From an uncultured bacterium (lineage in GTDB: Bacteria > Bacillota > Clostridia > Oscillospirales > Acutalibacteraceae), in contig CASDTH010000026.1 in the NCBI GenBank assembly GCA_949283655.1, forward strand, positions 54,049-118,048: 64,000 bases of DNA, written 5' to 3'. A program made the position numbers and the translations under genes. This document shows positions 26,607 through 36,617 of this stretch, one piece after another (the first letter of the stretch is position 1; each line of letters opens with the position of its first letter). Under the pieces are notes generated by a model. That model did not search any database. It saw nothing but the letters and a program-made list of their open reading frames with translations, and had not been told where the DNA came from.

Positions 26607-29210
26607 ATGAATGCACAAAAATTTACGCAAAAATCCCTTGAGGCCATTGCGCTCGCCCAGGATACTGCGATTGAATATCAAAACATGCAGGTAGAGCAGC
26701 AGCATCTGCTCTATGCCTTGATGACGCAGGAGCAGGGCCTCATCCATGAGCTGCTCGTCAAAATGAAGGTAGATACCGAGGCCATGCTTTCAGGCCTCAC
26801 CTTCCAGCTCGCCAACATCCCCAAGGTGACCGGCACGGGCCGGGAGGCAGATAAAATTTATGTGGCGCAGGATGTGGACCGGGCGCTGAACGCAGCGGAA
26901 AAAACCGCCGCCAATATGAAGGATGAATATGTCTCCGTAGAGCACCTGTTCCTCGCGTTGCTCGACAACGCGAACGACAAGCTGAAAAGGCTGTTTCAGG
27001 AGTATCATATCACAAAGGATGCCTTTTTGAAAATCCTGATGAGCGTGCGCGGCGCGACGCGTGTAACCACCAATACGCCGGAGGATACCTACGACGCGCT
27101 GAAAAAATACGGCGACGACCTGGTGGAGCGCGCGCGCAGCAAAAAGCTTGATCCTGTCATCGGCCGGGATGAGGAGATTCGCAACGTCATCCGCATCCTG
27201 TCGCGCAAAACCAAAAACAATCCTGTGCTCATTGGTGAGCCGGGCGTGGGCAAAACGGCGATTGCAGAGGGTCTGGCCCAACGCATCGTGCGCGGCGACG
27301 TGCCGCACAGCTTACAGGATAAAACCATTTTCTCACTGGATATGGGCGCGCTGATTGCCGGCGCAAAATACCGCGGCGAGTTTGAGGAGCGGCTGAAGGC
27401 CGTGCTCAACGAGGTCAAAAAGAGCGAAGGTAAAATCATCCTCTTTATCGACGAGCTGCATACGATCGTAGGCGCCGGCAAAACAGAGGGCTCCATGGAC
27501 GCAGGCAACCTGTTAAAGCCCATGCTTGCCCGCGGCGAGCTGCACTGCATCGGCGCCACAACGCTCAATGAATACCATCAGTACATTGAAAAGGACCCTG
27601 CGCTGGAGCGCCGCTTCCAGCCCGTGATGGTTGACGAGCCGACGGTAGAGGATACCATCGCCATTCTGCGCGGTCTGAAGGAGCGATTCGAGGTCTTCCA
27701 TGGCGTCAAAATCCAGGATCAGGCGCTCATCGCCGCCGCAACGCTCTCTAACCGATATATTACGGACCGTTTCCTGCCCGATAAGGCAATCGACCTTGTC
27801 GATGAGGCATGCGCCATGATCCGCACGGAGATCGACTCCATGCCCATGGAGTTGGACATTATCCAACGCAAGATCATTCAGCTGGAGATCGAAGAAGCCG
27901 CGCTGAAAAAGGAGAAGGATGCACTCTCGCTTGAGCACCTCTCCGAAATCCGCAAGGAGCTCGCGGAAATGCGGGAGAAGTTCAATTCCCTCAAGGCGAA
28001 GTGGGATAATGAAAAGGCCTCCATCGGCAAGGTTCAGAAGCTGCGCGAGCAGCTCGAGCAATTAAACGCCGATATTGAGCGCGCAGAGCAGGCATATGAC
28101 CTCAATAAAGCCGCCGAGCTCAAATACGGCAAGCTGCCCGAGCTGCAAAAACAACTCGCGGAGGAAGAAAAGCATGCTCAGGAGAAGGATCATAAGGACA
28201 GCCTTCTGCGCGATAAGGTCACAGAGGAGGAAATCGCCCGCATTGTGGAGCGGTGGACGGGCATCCCCGTCGCCCGCCTGATGGAGGGCGAGCGCGATAA
28301 GCTGCTGCATTTGGAAGAGATTCTCCATAGGCGCGTCATCGGGCAGGAGGAGGCCGTCACCAAGGTGACGGAAGCGATCATCCGCTCACGCGCCGGGATT
28401 CAGGACCCGAACCGCCCGATTGGCTCCTTCCTGTTCCTCGGCCCCACGGGCGTCGGCAAAACCGAGCTCGCCAAAACGCTCGCTGAATGCCTGTTTGACG
28501 ATGAACACAATATGGTGCGCATTGACATGACGGAATACATGGAGAAATTCTCTGTCTCCCGCCTGATCGGTGCTCCGCCTGGATACGTAGGTTATGAGGA
28601 GGGAGGCCAGCTGACAGAGGCTGTGCGTCGCAAGCCCTACTGCGTCATCCTCTTCGACGAAATTGAAAAGGCGCATCCAGATGTATTCAACATCCTTTTG
28701 CAGGTGCTGGATGACGGGCGCATCACAGATTCTCAGGGCCGCACGGTGGATTTTAAAAACACGATCATCATTCTCACCTCCAACCTCGGCTCCTCCGCCC
28801 TGTTGGAGGGCATCGAGCCGGACGGTGAGATCAGCGAAAAAGCCAAGGCAGAGGTAGAAAGCCTGCTGCGCCGCTCCTTCCGCCCGGAATTTCTCAACCG
28901 GTTGGACGAGATTGTGTTCTATAAGCCGCTGACAAAGGCAAATATCCGGCAGATCGTCGATCTCCAAATTGCCGACCTCAACCGCAGGCTCAGCGACAGG
29001 CAGCTCTCCTGTGAGGTGACAGAGGCCGCAAAGGACTTCATTGTGGAAAACGGCTATGACCCGGTCTACGGTGCAAGGCCGCTTAAGCGCTTTATTCAGA
29101 AGCATGTGGAAACCATGATCGGCCGCCGGATCATTGCGGATGATCTCATGCCGAACACCACGCTTGTGGTGGACAGCGGGCCGGATGGCCTAACTGTTTC
29201 CGTCAGTTAA
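26607..29210 (+). CDS. clpB: ATP-dependent disaggregase ClpB
   Basis: An 867-residue AAA+ unfoldase. In order: an N domain (about 1-145), first AAA module with Walker A GEPGVGKT and Walker [10 protein letters not shown], a coiled-coil middle domain of about 120 residues ([40 protein letters not shown]), and a second AAA module with GPTGVGKTE and [11 protein letters not shown]. The middle domain length separates ClpB from ClpC. GAGGAGG precedes the ATG. It shares the CIRCE-controlled promoter with hsp20. Confidence 0.97.
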   Translation: MNAQKFTQKSLEAIALAQDTAIEYQNMQVEQQHLLYALMTQEQGLIHELLVKMKVDTEAMLSGLTFQLANIPKVTGTGREADKIYVAQDVDRALNAAEKTAANMKDEYVSVEHLFLALLDNANDKLKRLFQEYHITKDAFLKILMSVRGATRVTTNTPEDTYDALKKYGDDLVERARSKKLDPVIGRDEEIRNVIRILSRKTKNNPVLIGEPGVGKTAIAEGLAQRIVRGDVPHSLQDKTIFSLDMGALIAGAKYRGEFEERLKAVLNEVKKSEGKIILFIDELHTIVGAGKTEGSMDAGNLLKPMLARGELHCIGATTLNEYHQYIEKDPALERRFQPVMVDEPTVEDTIAILRGLKERFEVFHGVKIQDQALIAAATLSNRYITDRFLPDKAIDLVDEACAMIRTEIDSMPMELDIIQRKIIQLEIEEAALKKEKDALSLEHLSEIRKELAEMREKFNSLKAKWDNEKASIGKVQKLREQLEQLNADIERAEQAYDLNKAAELKYGKLPELQKQLAEEEKHAQEKDHKDSLLRDKVTEEEIARIVERWTGIPVARLMEGERDKLLHLEEILHRRVIGQEEAVTKVTEAIIRSRAGIQDPNRPIGSFLFLGPTGVGKTELAKTLAECLFDDEHNMVRIDMTEYMEKFSVSRLIGAPPGYVGYEEGGQLTEAVRRKPYCVILFDEIEKAHPDVFNILLQVLDDGRITDSQGRTVDFKNTIIILTSNLGSSALLEGIEPDGEISEKAKAEVESLLRRSFRPEFLNRLDEIVFYKPLTKANIRQIVDLQIADLNRRLSDRQLSCEVTEAAKDFIVENGYDPVYGARPLKRFIQKHVETMIGRRIIADDLMPNTTLVVDSGPDGLTVSVS

Positions 29211-29840
29211 AACAGATTTCAGACCTCAGACCTCAGATTTCAGACGTGGGAGCCAGAAGGCTCTGGAAATTTTTAGCACAGCGGGCCGGAACGCTGAGAG
29301 CGCGTTCCGGCCCGAATCAAAAATACGGGGCGCGTTGCAAAATAAATATCTGCAACGCGCCCCGTCGCATACAGGGAAACCAGGCACTCATTCAAATATC
29401 AAATCAAACTTTCTGGCTTCACCACAACCAAGAATTGGATTTTACTCCGCTCAGGCCGCGGAGGCCCCTCCTTTTCCGTTCGGCCGGAAAAGGAGGTAAA
29501 AGGGGTCGCCCTATACGGCCAACGGCGGCACTGGTATGTAAATATACCTCTTTGATGTGTTCGGCAAAGCACCCAAAAAACTCGGTCACTCACGTGGCCT
29601 CAAACAGTTTGGGCGTTTGCTTTTCGCCTGTTTGAAGCCGCGTGAGCGGCTGAGTTCGGGAAGTGTTTGCCGAACACACTGTGGTGTGGCAAATTGAAAA
29701 ACCGCCGCCGCAGTGCCGTTCACGGGGTCAAGGGGTGAAACCCCTTGGCTGCTTCTCTTCTCGCATCGGTGCACAGGGGGCAACAGCGGTTTTCAGCCCA
29801 TGGCCGCACCACAAGCAAGATTATAGTGGTTTGCAAATAA
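29211..29840. repeat. Intergenic repeat region C (mosaic hairpin family)
   Basis: Between clpB and pckA. It starts with seven-base iterations of the type CAGACCT (29218-29245), then a 15-bp stem ACGGGGCGCGTTGCA and complement (near 29325-29365), then family modules: CTCCTTTTCC/GGAAAAGGAG (about 29467-29494), GCCGC-gtga-GCGGC (29638-29651), CAAGGGG-TGAAA-CCCCTTG (29729-29747). Reading frames here have no ribosome sites or domains. Confidence 0.75.
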
Positions 29841-29843
29841 ATA

Positions 29844-29882
29844 CGGAAGGCTGCGTTTTGCAACGCAGCCTTCCGGTTTTTG
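29844..29882 (-). terminator. Terminator of pckA, possibly bidirectional
   Basis: A 14-bp stem CGGAAGGCTGCGTT/AACGCAGCCTTCCG with T-rich runs on both sides, 22 bases past the pckA stop. Confidence 0.8.
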
Positions 29883-29903
29883 CTGTAAAATAGGGAAAGC
29901 AGG

Positions 29904-31685
29904 TTATTTTAGATTCGCCTTTAAGGTATCCAGTTCATCCGCGAGCACCTGCGGCAGCTTATCGCCGAATTTCGCATAGAACTCAGAGATACCGTCGGCC
30001 TCTTCCTTCCACAGCGCCTTATCCACATCCAGCATGCTCTTCAGGGAATCGATGGAAACCTCGCCCTCAAGGCCCTCGATGTTGATATCCTCCGGATCCG
30101 GCACATAGCCGATCGGCGTTTCAACAGCGTCCACCTTGCCCTCGCAGCGCTTGATGATCCACTCCAGCACACGAAGGTTATCGCCGAATCCAGGCCACAT
30201 AAAGTTGCCCTCGTCATCCTTGCGGAACCAGTTGACGTTGAAGATCTTCGGCGCCTTATCGGCATCCAGCGTCTTGCCGATATCGATCCAATGCTGCCAA
30301 TAGTCAGCCATATTGTAGCCGCAGAAGGGCAGCATGGCCATCGGGTCACGGCGGACAACGCCGACCGCGCCCGCAGCCGCAGCCGTCGTCTCAGAGGCCA
30401 TGATGGAGCCCACGAACACGCCGTGGTTCCAGTCACGGGATTGATACACCAGCGGAGCCAGCTTTGCGCGGCGGCCGCCAAAGACGAATGCGGAGATTGG
30501 CACACCCTGCGGATTCTCAAACTCGGGGCTGATGCACGGGCAGTTCTTAGCAGGCGCCGTAAAGCGGCTATTGGGATGCGCGCCCTTGACGTCGGAGGTC
30601 TTGCCGTTCCAGGGGTTGCCCTTCCAATCCACTGCGTTCTCCGGCGGGTTCTTATCCAGGCCCTCCCACCAGACAGTGTTGTCGTCAAGATTATGCGCAA
30701 CGTTTGTAAAGATCGTGCCGCGCTTTGTGGTCGCCAGCGCATTGGGGTTGGATTTGTCGTTCGTGCCGGGCGCAACGCCGAAGAAGCCGTTTTCCGGGTT
30801 GACGGCATACAGGCGGCCATCCGGGCCCTTGCGGATCCAGGCGATATCGTCGCCCACACACCAGACCTTGTAGCCCTTCTTCTTATATCCCTCCGGTGGG
30901 ATGAGCATGGCAAGATTCGTCTTGCCGCAGGCGGACGGGAATGCTGCACAGATATATTTCACTTCGCCCTGCGGATTCTCAATGCCAAGGATGAGCATAT
31001 GCTCTGCCTGCCAGCCCTCTTTGCGGCCCTGGTAAGAGGCGATGCGAAGCGCAAAGCACTTTTTGCCGAGCAGCACGTTCCCGCCGTAGCCGGAGTTGAC
31101 GGAGATGATGGTGTTATCCTCCGGGAACTGGCAGATATAACGCTTCTCTTCATCAATCTGGCACTTGCAGTGCAGGCCGCGTACCCAATCGTCGCTGTCG
31201 CCAAGGGTTTCAAGCACCTTTTTGCCCACACGGGTCATGATGCACATATTGAGCACAACATAGATGGAGTCGGTCAACTCAATGCCGATCTTAGAGAACG
31301 GAGAGCCGATCGGGCCCATGGAATAGGGGATGACATACATCGTGCGGCCCTTATAGCCATCACGCGCAATGTCATACAGCATTTTATAAGCCTTTTCCGG
31401 ATCCATCCAGTTGTTGGTCGGGCCAGCGTCCTCCTCCTTGCGGGAGCAGATCAGCGTGCGGGCCTCCACACGCGCAACATCGTTCACAGCAGTGCGGTGC
31501 AGGTAGCAATCCGGCAGCTTTTCTTCGTTGAGCTTGATCATCTCGCCTGTGGAGCACGCCTCGGCGCGCAGCGCGTCAATCTGCTCCTGAGAACCGTCGA
31601 TCCAGACGATCTTGTCGGGCTTTACCAGATTGACCTTATCTTCAATCCAGCTGAGGACACTTTTGTTGGTGGTAAGTGCGTCCAT
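29904..31685 (-). CDS. pckA: Phosphoenolpyruvate carboxykinase (GTP)
   Basis: A 593-residue cytosolic enzyme that interconverts oxaloacetate and phosphoenolpyruvate with GTP/GDP. The P-loop is AFPSACGKTNLAML, with the reactive cysteine of the GTP class. GYGGNVLLGKKCFALRIAS, VGDDIAWIRKGPDG and FGGRRAKLAPLVYQSRDWNH are class signatures. The GTP type is less common in Bacillota than the ATP type. GAAAGGAG precedes the ATG. It is monocistronic, with its own promoter (31764-31792) and terminator. Confidence 0.97.
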   Translation of the reverse strand: MDALTTNKSVLSWIEDKVNLVKPDKIVWIDGSQEQIDALRAEACSTGEMIKLNEEKLPDCYLHRTAVNDVARVEARTLICSRKEEDAGPTNNWMDPEKAYKMLYDIARDGYKGRTMYVIPYSMGPIGSPFSKIGIELTDSIYVVLNMCIMTRVGKKVLETLGDSDDWVRGLHCKCQIDEEKRYICQFPEDNTIISVNSGYGGNVLLGKKCFALRIASYQGRKEGWQAEHMLILGIENPQGEVKYICAAFPSACGKTNLAMLIPPEGYKKKGYKVWCVGDDIAWIRKGPDGRLYAVNPENGFFGVAPGTNDKSNPNALATTKRGTIFTNVAHNLDDNTVWWEGLDKNPPENAVDWKGNPWNGKTSDVKGAHPNSRFTAPAKNCPCISPEFENPQGVPISAFVFGGRRAKLAPLVYQSRDWNHGVFVGSIMASETTAAAAGAVGVVRRDPMAMLPFCGYNMADYWQHWIDIGKTLDADKAPKIFNVNWFRKDDEGNFMWPGFGDNLRVLEWIIKRCEGKVDAVETPIGYVPDPEDINIEGLEGEVSIDSLKSMLDVDKALWKEEADGISEFYAKFGDKLPQVLADELDTLKANLK

Positions 31686-31763
31686 CCTCGTAAACTCCTT
31701 TCACATCTTGAAATCAGGCGGCAGGCAAGCGGCCTTTACCGCCTTTTGCGGTTACCGATGGTT

Positions 31764-31792
31764 ATTATACACGTTCAGATGGAAACAATCAA
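31764..31792 (-). promoter_or_regulatory. Predicted sigma-A promoter of pckA
   Basis: Minus-strand TTGATT (31787-31792), 17 bases, TATAAT (31764-31769), about 80 bases before the start codon. Confidence 0.75.
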
Positions 31793-31893
31793 TCGTTAAA
31801 ATGTTAAATCTTTATCATATCGCCCCAGGTTATTCCGTGGAAATGAATAGCCCAGGTAAAAATCCTGCAAAATTGGGTGCAAAATCGCCTGTT

Positions 31894-32901
31894 TCAAGCC
31901 TCTATTGGCATTGTCGCGCAAGCATTCAAATCCATTTTGCCCACATTGCCCGCCTTCAGCTCATAATAGCCCTGCGCACCAACCATGGCTGCGTTGTCCC
32001 CACATAGGGTAATTTCTGGCATTAAAAGACCCCAGCCGTGTCGCTTGCAGATCGCTTGCATCCGCTCGCGCAGCACAGAATTGGCCGACACTCCGCCCGC
32101 CAGCACGACAGTTTGATACCCCCGCGCGATGGCGGCCTTTTCCGTGCGGTCGCACAGGCAATCCACCACAGCCGAAAGGAAGCTCGCGCCCAAATCCCGC
32201 ACGGGCAGCTCCTCCCCCTTCTGCGAGGCGTTGTGGAGCAGGTTAACGGCTGCCGTTTTCAGCCCGGAAAAGCTAAAATCAAACGGGCTTCCTTCCACGC
32301 GCGGATGGGGGAAATGGTAGGCATGCGCATCGCCGCCCCTAGCGGCGCGATCCAAATTCAGCCCACCGGGATAGGGCAGCCCCATGGCGCGGGCAGCCTT
32401 ATCAAGCGCCTCCCCGGCCGCATCATCCCGCGTGCGGCCCACAACGGCAAAGCGCGTGTAATCCAGCACCTCCACCAGATGGCTATGCCCGCCCGATACA
32501 ATGAGGCAAAGAAACGGCGGGTGTAGCTCCGGATGCGTGAGGTAGTTTGCCGCAATATGCGCGCGCAGGTGGTGCACCGGCACCAACGGCAGCCCGCTGG
32601 AAAGAGAGAGCCCCTTTGCAAAGTTCACACCCACCAGCAGCGCGCCGATGAGCCCTGGCGCATAGGTCACGGCGATCCCATCCAGCTCACGCAGCAGCAC
32701 ACCCGCTTCCTCCAATGCCCGGCGGGTCACGCCTGTGATTGCCTCCGCATGCATCCGGGAGGCGATCTCCGGCACCACGCCGCCAAAGCGGATATGCTCC
32801 TTCACCTGCGAGGCGACAACGCTGGAGAGGATGGCGCGCCCATCCTCCACCACGGCGGCAGCCGTTTCATCACAGGAGGATTCAATGGCCAACAGCTTCA
32901 T
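31894..32901 (-). CDS. tsaD: tRNA N6-adenosine threonylcarbamoyltransferase TsaD
   Basis: A 335-residue ASKHA-fold enzyme that, with TsaB and TsaE, makes t6A37 on ANN-decoding tRNAs. The N-terminal AIESSCDETAAAVV binds ATP; the metal pair is H111 and H115 in HHLRAH; LVGRTRDDAAGEALDK-type (here VVGRTRDDAAGEALDK) and LAGGVSANSVLR follow. It is the last gene of a long unit with polA, GNAT genes and an ABC exporter. rimI lies upstream as in many bacteria, but tsaB is not in the window. Confidence 0.97.
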   Translation of the reverse strand: MKLLAIESSCDETAAAVVEDGRAILSSVVASQVKEHIRFGGVVPEIASRMHAEAITGVTRRALEEAGVLLRELDGIAVTYAPGLIGALLVGVNFAKGLSLSSGLPLVPVHHLRAHIAANYLTHPELHPPFLCLIVSGGHSHLVEVLDYTRFAVVGRTRDDAAGEALDKAARAMGLPYPGGLNLDRAARGGDAHAYHFPHPRVEGSPFDFSFSGLKTAAVNLLHNASQKGEELPVRDLGASFLSAVVDCLCDRTEKAAIARGYQTVVLAGGVSANSVLRERMQAICKRHGWGLLMPEITLCGDNAAMVGAQGYYELKAGNVGKMDLNACATMPIEA

Positions 32902-32930
32902 AACAGCCCTTCTTTACTCACTCAAATTCT

Positions 32931-34553
32931 CTATTTCACCCGAAAGGTTTTGGGCGCATAGCGGTAGACCAAAACCAGCGCGGTGGCGATATAAGCCGCT
33001 GTAAAGCCCAGCACAAGCATGGTGAAGCCCGTGCTGCCCGTACGGATTTCCATGCAGATAAAGCAAAGTACGTAAACCGCCATATTCAAAATGCGGTAAA
33101 ACGGGTTCTTCACGTTTAAATCCGTTGTAAACGGCTGAAACACATAGTAAAGGAACAGATGATGCACCGTAAAAAAGACGGAAAGCAGCAGGATGGTGGC
33201 GGCAAACATCAGCATATCCAGCGTCAGCCACGGCGCACCGGCCACAGCGCAAAACCCGGCGACTGCCGCACTCAGCGCCAGGCCGATCACAAAATCATAA
33301 AGCCCCACACGCAGCAGGCGGTAGCGGAAATTGCGCAGGATCACCTTCGGCTGGCGATAAAACCCATAGTGCAGGAGGCTGATATCGCAGTTATAAAACA
33401 TGGCGCGGCACGCCTTGTCCCCAACCGACATGAAATACATGATGAAAACAAAAAAAGGTAGAAAGCTGACCATCTGTCCAGCCGCCTGCCGTGCCCCGGC
33501 CGGGTCAAAAAACGTAAAAACAAGCCCTCCCAGGAACACTGCCAGCACCACGAGCAGCCGGATTTTGACGGGCCTAACCAACTGGCGGCGGTGCCGCGCA
33601 AAAAACAGCGCGTTGAGATACGCATAGCCGTGCAGCTTCTCCAGCCGGGCGGATGAGCCATCATCCGCCTGCAAATCCTTCTCCCGGACCGCCACATCTG
33701 AAAACGCGCTGGATTTGCTCTCCTGCACCATGGAGGAGAGCAGATATTTTTGATCGACACTACGCAAAAATGCCGTCTCATAGCCCTTGTAGCCCCACAC
33801 CACATAATAAAATCCGGCCGCGCCGAGCAACAACATAGAGATCACGCCCGGTATGCTGAAGAGAATGCGCATCGTAGGCGGCTCCACGCCCGCCAGCAGC
33901 GGCAGATAAGCGCCTATGATGGAAAGGCCGATCAGTAGCCACACCAGCCCTGTTTTGCGGGAAAGAACGATCTCATGCCTGTCGTAATACCAAACCTGCA
34001 CTGCTTCCCCTAGAAAGCGGAAGGCAAACAGCATCAGCCAAGCGCCCAGCGCCTGCCATACGCTCCCGCCCAGCAGCAGAAATGCAAGGAGCAAAAACGG
34101 CAGGAAATAAAGGAAAAACGGCACATACCGCAGGGCGAGCTCCGCATACACGTAGCGCCGAGGCGGCATTTTCATATATTTCAGCGCAATAAACTTTTGC
34201 CTCGTCACACCAAAGACTGCGCTATCCTGCATCGGACCCACGACGCAGCTGAGGAAAAACAGGATATTGACCATCTGCGCTGGCGCCCGACCGGCTGCCA
34301 GAAGCCCTTCCTCCTCCGCGAGAAAAATGGGCAGACCCACGGCGAGGAACAGATACATCCCCTTCCCCGCCAGCTTCAGCAACTGGCCGAGCACTGTGGT
34401 CACCACGGAGAGCGCCCGCTTGAGCACTTCCCGTGTATAGACGCTATCCGGGATATGCTTCCCAATCAGCCAGAGCCGCTTGAGGTAATATAGAAAGGTG
34501 TTGGCGCCAACAGCCGCCTTGAGCCGCAGGAGCGTTTTCAACGTTTTATTCAT
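32931..34553 (-). CDS. ABC transporter permease (multi-helix exporter type)
   Basis: A 540-residue membrane protein with about twelve helices in two halves separated by a soluble stretch near residues 275-320 (ESKSSAFSDVAVREKDLQAD). Hydrophobic segments include GMYLFLAVGLPIFLAEE, FFLYFLPFLLLAFLLLG and MLVLGFTAAYIATALVLVY. The ATG at 34553 overlaps the end of the ATPase gene by eight bases, so the two form a transporter. No substrate-binding protein is present, so export is more likely than import. The substrate is unknown. Confidence 0.85.
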   Translation of the reverse strand: MNKTLKTLLRLKAAVGANTFLYYLKRLWLIGKHIPDSVYTREVLKRALSVVTTVLGQLLKLAGKGMYLFLAVGLPIFLAEEEGLLAAGRAPAQMVNILFFLSCVVGPMQDSAVFGVTRQKFIALKYMKMPPRRYVYAELALRYVPFFLYFLPFLLLAFLLLGGSVWQALGAWLMLFAFRFLGEAVQVWYYDRHEIVLSRKTGLVWLLIGLSIIGAYLPLLAGVEPPTMRILFSIPGVISMLLLGAAGFYYVVWGYKGYETAFLRSVDQKYLLSSMVQESKSSAFSDVAVREKDLQADDGSSARLEKLHGYAYLNALFFARHRRQLVRPVKIRLLVVLAVFLGGLVFTFFDPAGARQAAGQMVSFLPFFVFIMYFMSVGDKACRAMFYNCDISLLHYGFYRQPKVILRNFRYRLLRVGLYDFVIGLALSAAVAGFCAVAGAPWLTLDMLMFAATILLLSVFFTVHHLFLYYVFQPFTTDLNVKNPFYRILNMAVYVLCFICMEIRTGSTGFTMLVLGFTAAYIATALVLVYRYAPKTFRVK

Positions 34554-35265
34554 GGGCGTCCTCATCCTTCAGCTTCTCGATAATCTGCGCTTCAAAATCC
34601 CGGCTCTCCAGCATGCTGTGGTCAAGCTGCTCAAGCATGCCATCATTGAGGATGACGATCTCATCGCACAAGTCAGTGGCGAGCTGTAAAATGTGCGTGG
34701 AAAAAACAATGATATGCTCCGCGCTGATCTCCCGGATGAGCTGCTTAATTTCCAGCGCAACGACCACGTCAAAGGAGGTCAATGGCTCATCCAGCAGGAT
34801 CACCGGAGGGCGGGAGATCATGAAGCAGAGCATCTGCACCTTGTTTTTCATCCCGTGGGAATACCCCTTGATTAATCGATCGCGATCCTCCCGCTCGATT
34901 TTAACGAGGTCAAAATAATCGTCAATCGTCTGATCCGAGCGAATCTTCTCCTGATTGATCTCCATAAAGAATTTTAAAAATTCCCGTCCTGTGAGAAAAT
35001 CCGGCAAAACCGGCGTAGAAAACACATAGCCGATATCCTCCGGTGTCAGTGCACGCACAGCGCCGGAAGCATCCCGCAGCTGAGCGGCGCCCGCATCCAT
35101 GGCGATCTCATTGCTCAGGCAGTTGAAAAGCGTTGTCTTACCCGCGCCGTTGCGCCCGAGCAGACCGTAAATTTTACCCTGCTCAAAGGAGAAGGAGATA
35201 TCCCGCAGGACCTCCTTTTCCCCAAACTTTTTTTGTATCCCGTTGAGAAGCAGCTCCATTGCCAT
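34546..35265 (-). CDS. ABC transporter ATP-binding protein
   Basis: A 239-residue ATPase. Walker A is GLLGRNGAGKTT; the Q-loop region is DIGYVFSTPVLPDFLTG; the signature is degenerate (KGYSHGMKNKVQM in place of LSGGQ); Walker B and D-loop are VILLDEPLTSFDV; the H-loop is FSTHIL. This form is typical of two-gene exporters. The start is uncertain: ATG at 35265 or 35259. It overlaps or abuts rimI upstream and the permease downstream. Confidence 0.9.
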   Translation of the reverse strand: MAMELLLNGIQKKFGEKEVLRDISFSFEQGKIYGLLGRNGAGKTTLFNCLSNEIAMDAGAAQLRDASGAVRALTPEDIGYVFSTPVLPDFLTGREFLKFFMEINQEKIRSDQTIDDYFDLVKIEREDRDRLIKGYSHGMKNKVQMLCFMISRPPVILLDEPLTSFDVVVALEIKQLIREISAEHIIVFSTHILQLATDLCDEIVILNDGMLEQLDHSMLESRDFEAQIIEKLKDEDAHE

Positions 35266-35269
35266 CCTG

Positions 35270-35728
35270 TCATCTCTTTTCATCATATAAATATTTGGTC
35301 AGCAGGAGGGCATCCTCCTGCGGTTTCCTATAATAATTCGGGCGAAGCCCGGCCTGCCGGTAGCCTTTCCCCCGATATAGACAGATCGCGGGAGCGTTAG
35401 AGGCGCGCACCTCCAGCGTCAGAAAGGCTGTGCGCCGGGCGCGCGCGGCTTCCTCCAGTGCATCCAGCAGCGCACCTGCGATTCCCTGCCGGCGATAGGC
35501 AGGGAAAACGGCGACGTTATCGATATAGCACTCATCCAGGATGCAATGCATCCCGGCATAACCCGCCACCTCGCCCCCACAGAGGGCTGTGAAAAACACT
35601 GCGTTATCGTTAAAAAGCTCCGCATGCAATGATTGCGCCGGGCGTGGTGCGGAGAAGCAAAGCGCTTCCAGCCGGGCAAGCTGTGCAATATGCGCCTCCT
35701 GCATGGGAGCAATGCGCCAATTTTTCAT
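35270..35728 (-). CDS. rimI: Ribosomal-protein-alanine N-acetyltransferase-like GNAT
   Basis: A 152-residue acetyltransferase. The acetyl-CoA loop is VFPAYRRQGIAGALLDAL, preceded by ECYIDNVAV and followed by LEVRASNAPAICLYRGKGY, all characteristic of RimI. RimI acetylates the N-terminal alanine of S18 and is usually linked to tsaB and tsaD, which fits tsaD downstream here. The ATG at 35728 comes four bases after the upstream gene's stop. Confidence 0.88.
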   Translation of the reverse strand: MKNWRIAPMQEAHIAQLARLEALCFSAPRPAQSLHAELFNDNAVFFTALCGGEVAGYAGMHCILDECYIDNVAVFPAYRRQGIAGALLDALEEAARARRTAFLTLEVRASNAPAICLYRGKGYRQAGLRPNYYRKPQEDALLLTKYLYDEKR

Positions 35729-35732
35729 CCCA

Positions 35733-36161
35733 TCACGCCCCGCCCCGCAGGAAACGCCACAACTCCTGAAAGCCGTCAAATGCCTGATCGACACTGCGGC
35801 GGCAGGCCCAGAGATCCTGCGTGGAGATATCCTTCCCGCTCTCCATCAGGTAAAGCGCCGCCTCCGGCGCACACCCTCGAAGCGATTCATAATCCGTCCG
35901 GTTCAGCGCGACCAGCAGGCCTGCCTGCCCGATGAGCGCCGGCGTCAGCCTGCGGGCGCGATGGCCGGAAAGCTCCATACCAAATTCCCGCGCCGCCTGC
36001 GCGGCTGCCGGAGCCGGAGGCTCCCCCTCCCGGGCCGACAAGCCGGCGCTTTGCGCCCAAAGCCCTTCCAGCCGCCACCGCTGCGCCATTTGATTGCAGA
36101 CGGCGGCGGCAATTACGCTGTGCGCCGTATCCGTCTGATCGATAAAAAGCACCGGCTTCAT
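35733..36161 (-). CDS. Low-molecular-weight phosphatase-like protein lacking catalytic residues
   Basis: A 142-residue protein with the overall plan of LMW protein tyrosine/arginine phosphatases (PVLFIDQTDTAHSVIAAAVC ... AQSAGLSAREGEPP ... GMELSGHRARRLTPALI ... LLVALNRTDYESL). The family's C-x5-R loop (CTGNTCRS in active members) reads DQTDTAHS here: the nucleophile Cys is Asp and the Arg is His. The C-terminal Asp-Pro acid is also not evident (DISTQDLWACRRS). It is therefore predicted to be inactive and may bind phospho-residues or a partner. The frame is intact. ATG 36161 is preferred over 36167 because of spacing from GGGAG. Confidence 0.8.
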   Translation of the reverse strand: MKPVLFIDQTDTAHSVIAAAVCNQMAQRWRLEGLWAQSAGLSAREGEPPAPAAAQAAREFGMELSGHRARRLTPALIGQAGLLVALNRTDYESLRGCAPEAALYLMESGKDISTQDLWACRRSVDQAFDGFQELWRFLRGGA

Positions 36162-36176
36162 CTGCATTCTCTCCCT

Positions 36177-36614
36177 TCAAGACTCTACGCTACGCCAGAC
36201 CATTTGGTATTCCATCTCTCCGGTCGCTTCCTCCCTCTCTTTCACAGCCAGGGAGAAGCCCTCCCGGCGGTAAAACCGGATAGCGCCCTCATTTTTTTCA
36301 TAAACAGAGAGTGTGAGTGCCGGATAAAGCGACTTGGCATGCTCCAGCAGCGCCTTGCCGATTCCCTCTCCACAGCGGCACGCATCCACAAACAGCCCCG
36401 CGATATCGCCCTCCCCCGTCAGGCCGAGGAAGGCATCCGTCACCCCACTCGATTCATGCACATAAACCTCTGCCTGTGGGATCAGGCTCTTCACCTCTTC
36501 CAAATGCTCCATCCACCAGGAGGGAGCAATAAAGGGATGCGCCTGCAAATTGGATTGCAGCCAGAGCTCCATAACCGCATCCAGGTCACGCCCTTCAAAA
36601 GGCCGGATCAACAC
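36177..36614 (-). CDS. GNAT-family N-acetyltransferase (YjaB-like)
   Basis: A 145-residue GNAT. MLIRPFEGRDLDAVMELWLQ begins the fold; the acetyl-CoA loop is LFVDACRCGEGIGKALLEHA, followed by LTLSVYEKNEGAIRFYRREG. The pattern resembles E. coli YjaB. It starts at a GTG (36614), six bases after AAAGGGG, just three bases after the polA stop, so it is translated together with polA. The substrate is unknown. Confidence 0.85.
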   Translation of the reverse strand: MLIRPFEGRDLDAVMELWLQSNLQAHPFIAPSWWMEHLEEVKSLIPQAEVYVHESSGVTDAFLGLTGEGDIAGLFVDACRCGEGIGKALLEHAKSLYPALTLSVYEKNEGAIRFYRREGFSLAVKEREEATGEMEYQMVWRSVES

Positions 36615-36617
36615 GCG

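Noticed and set aside
30291..31799. Plus-strand 502-codon open frame opposite pckA
   Set aside because: Shadow of pckA; the protein has no recognisable features.
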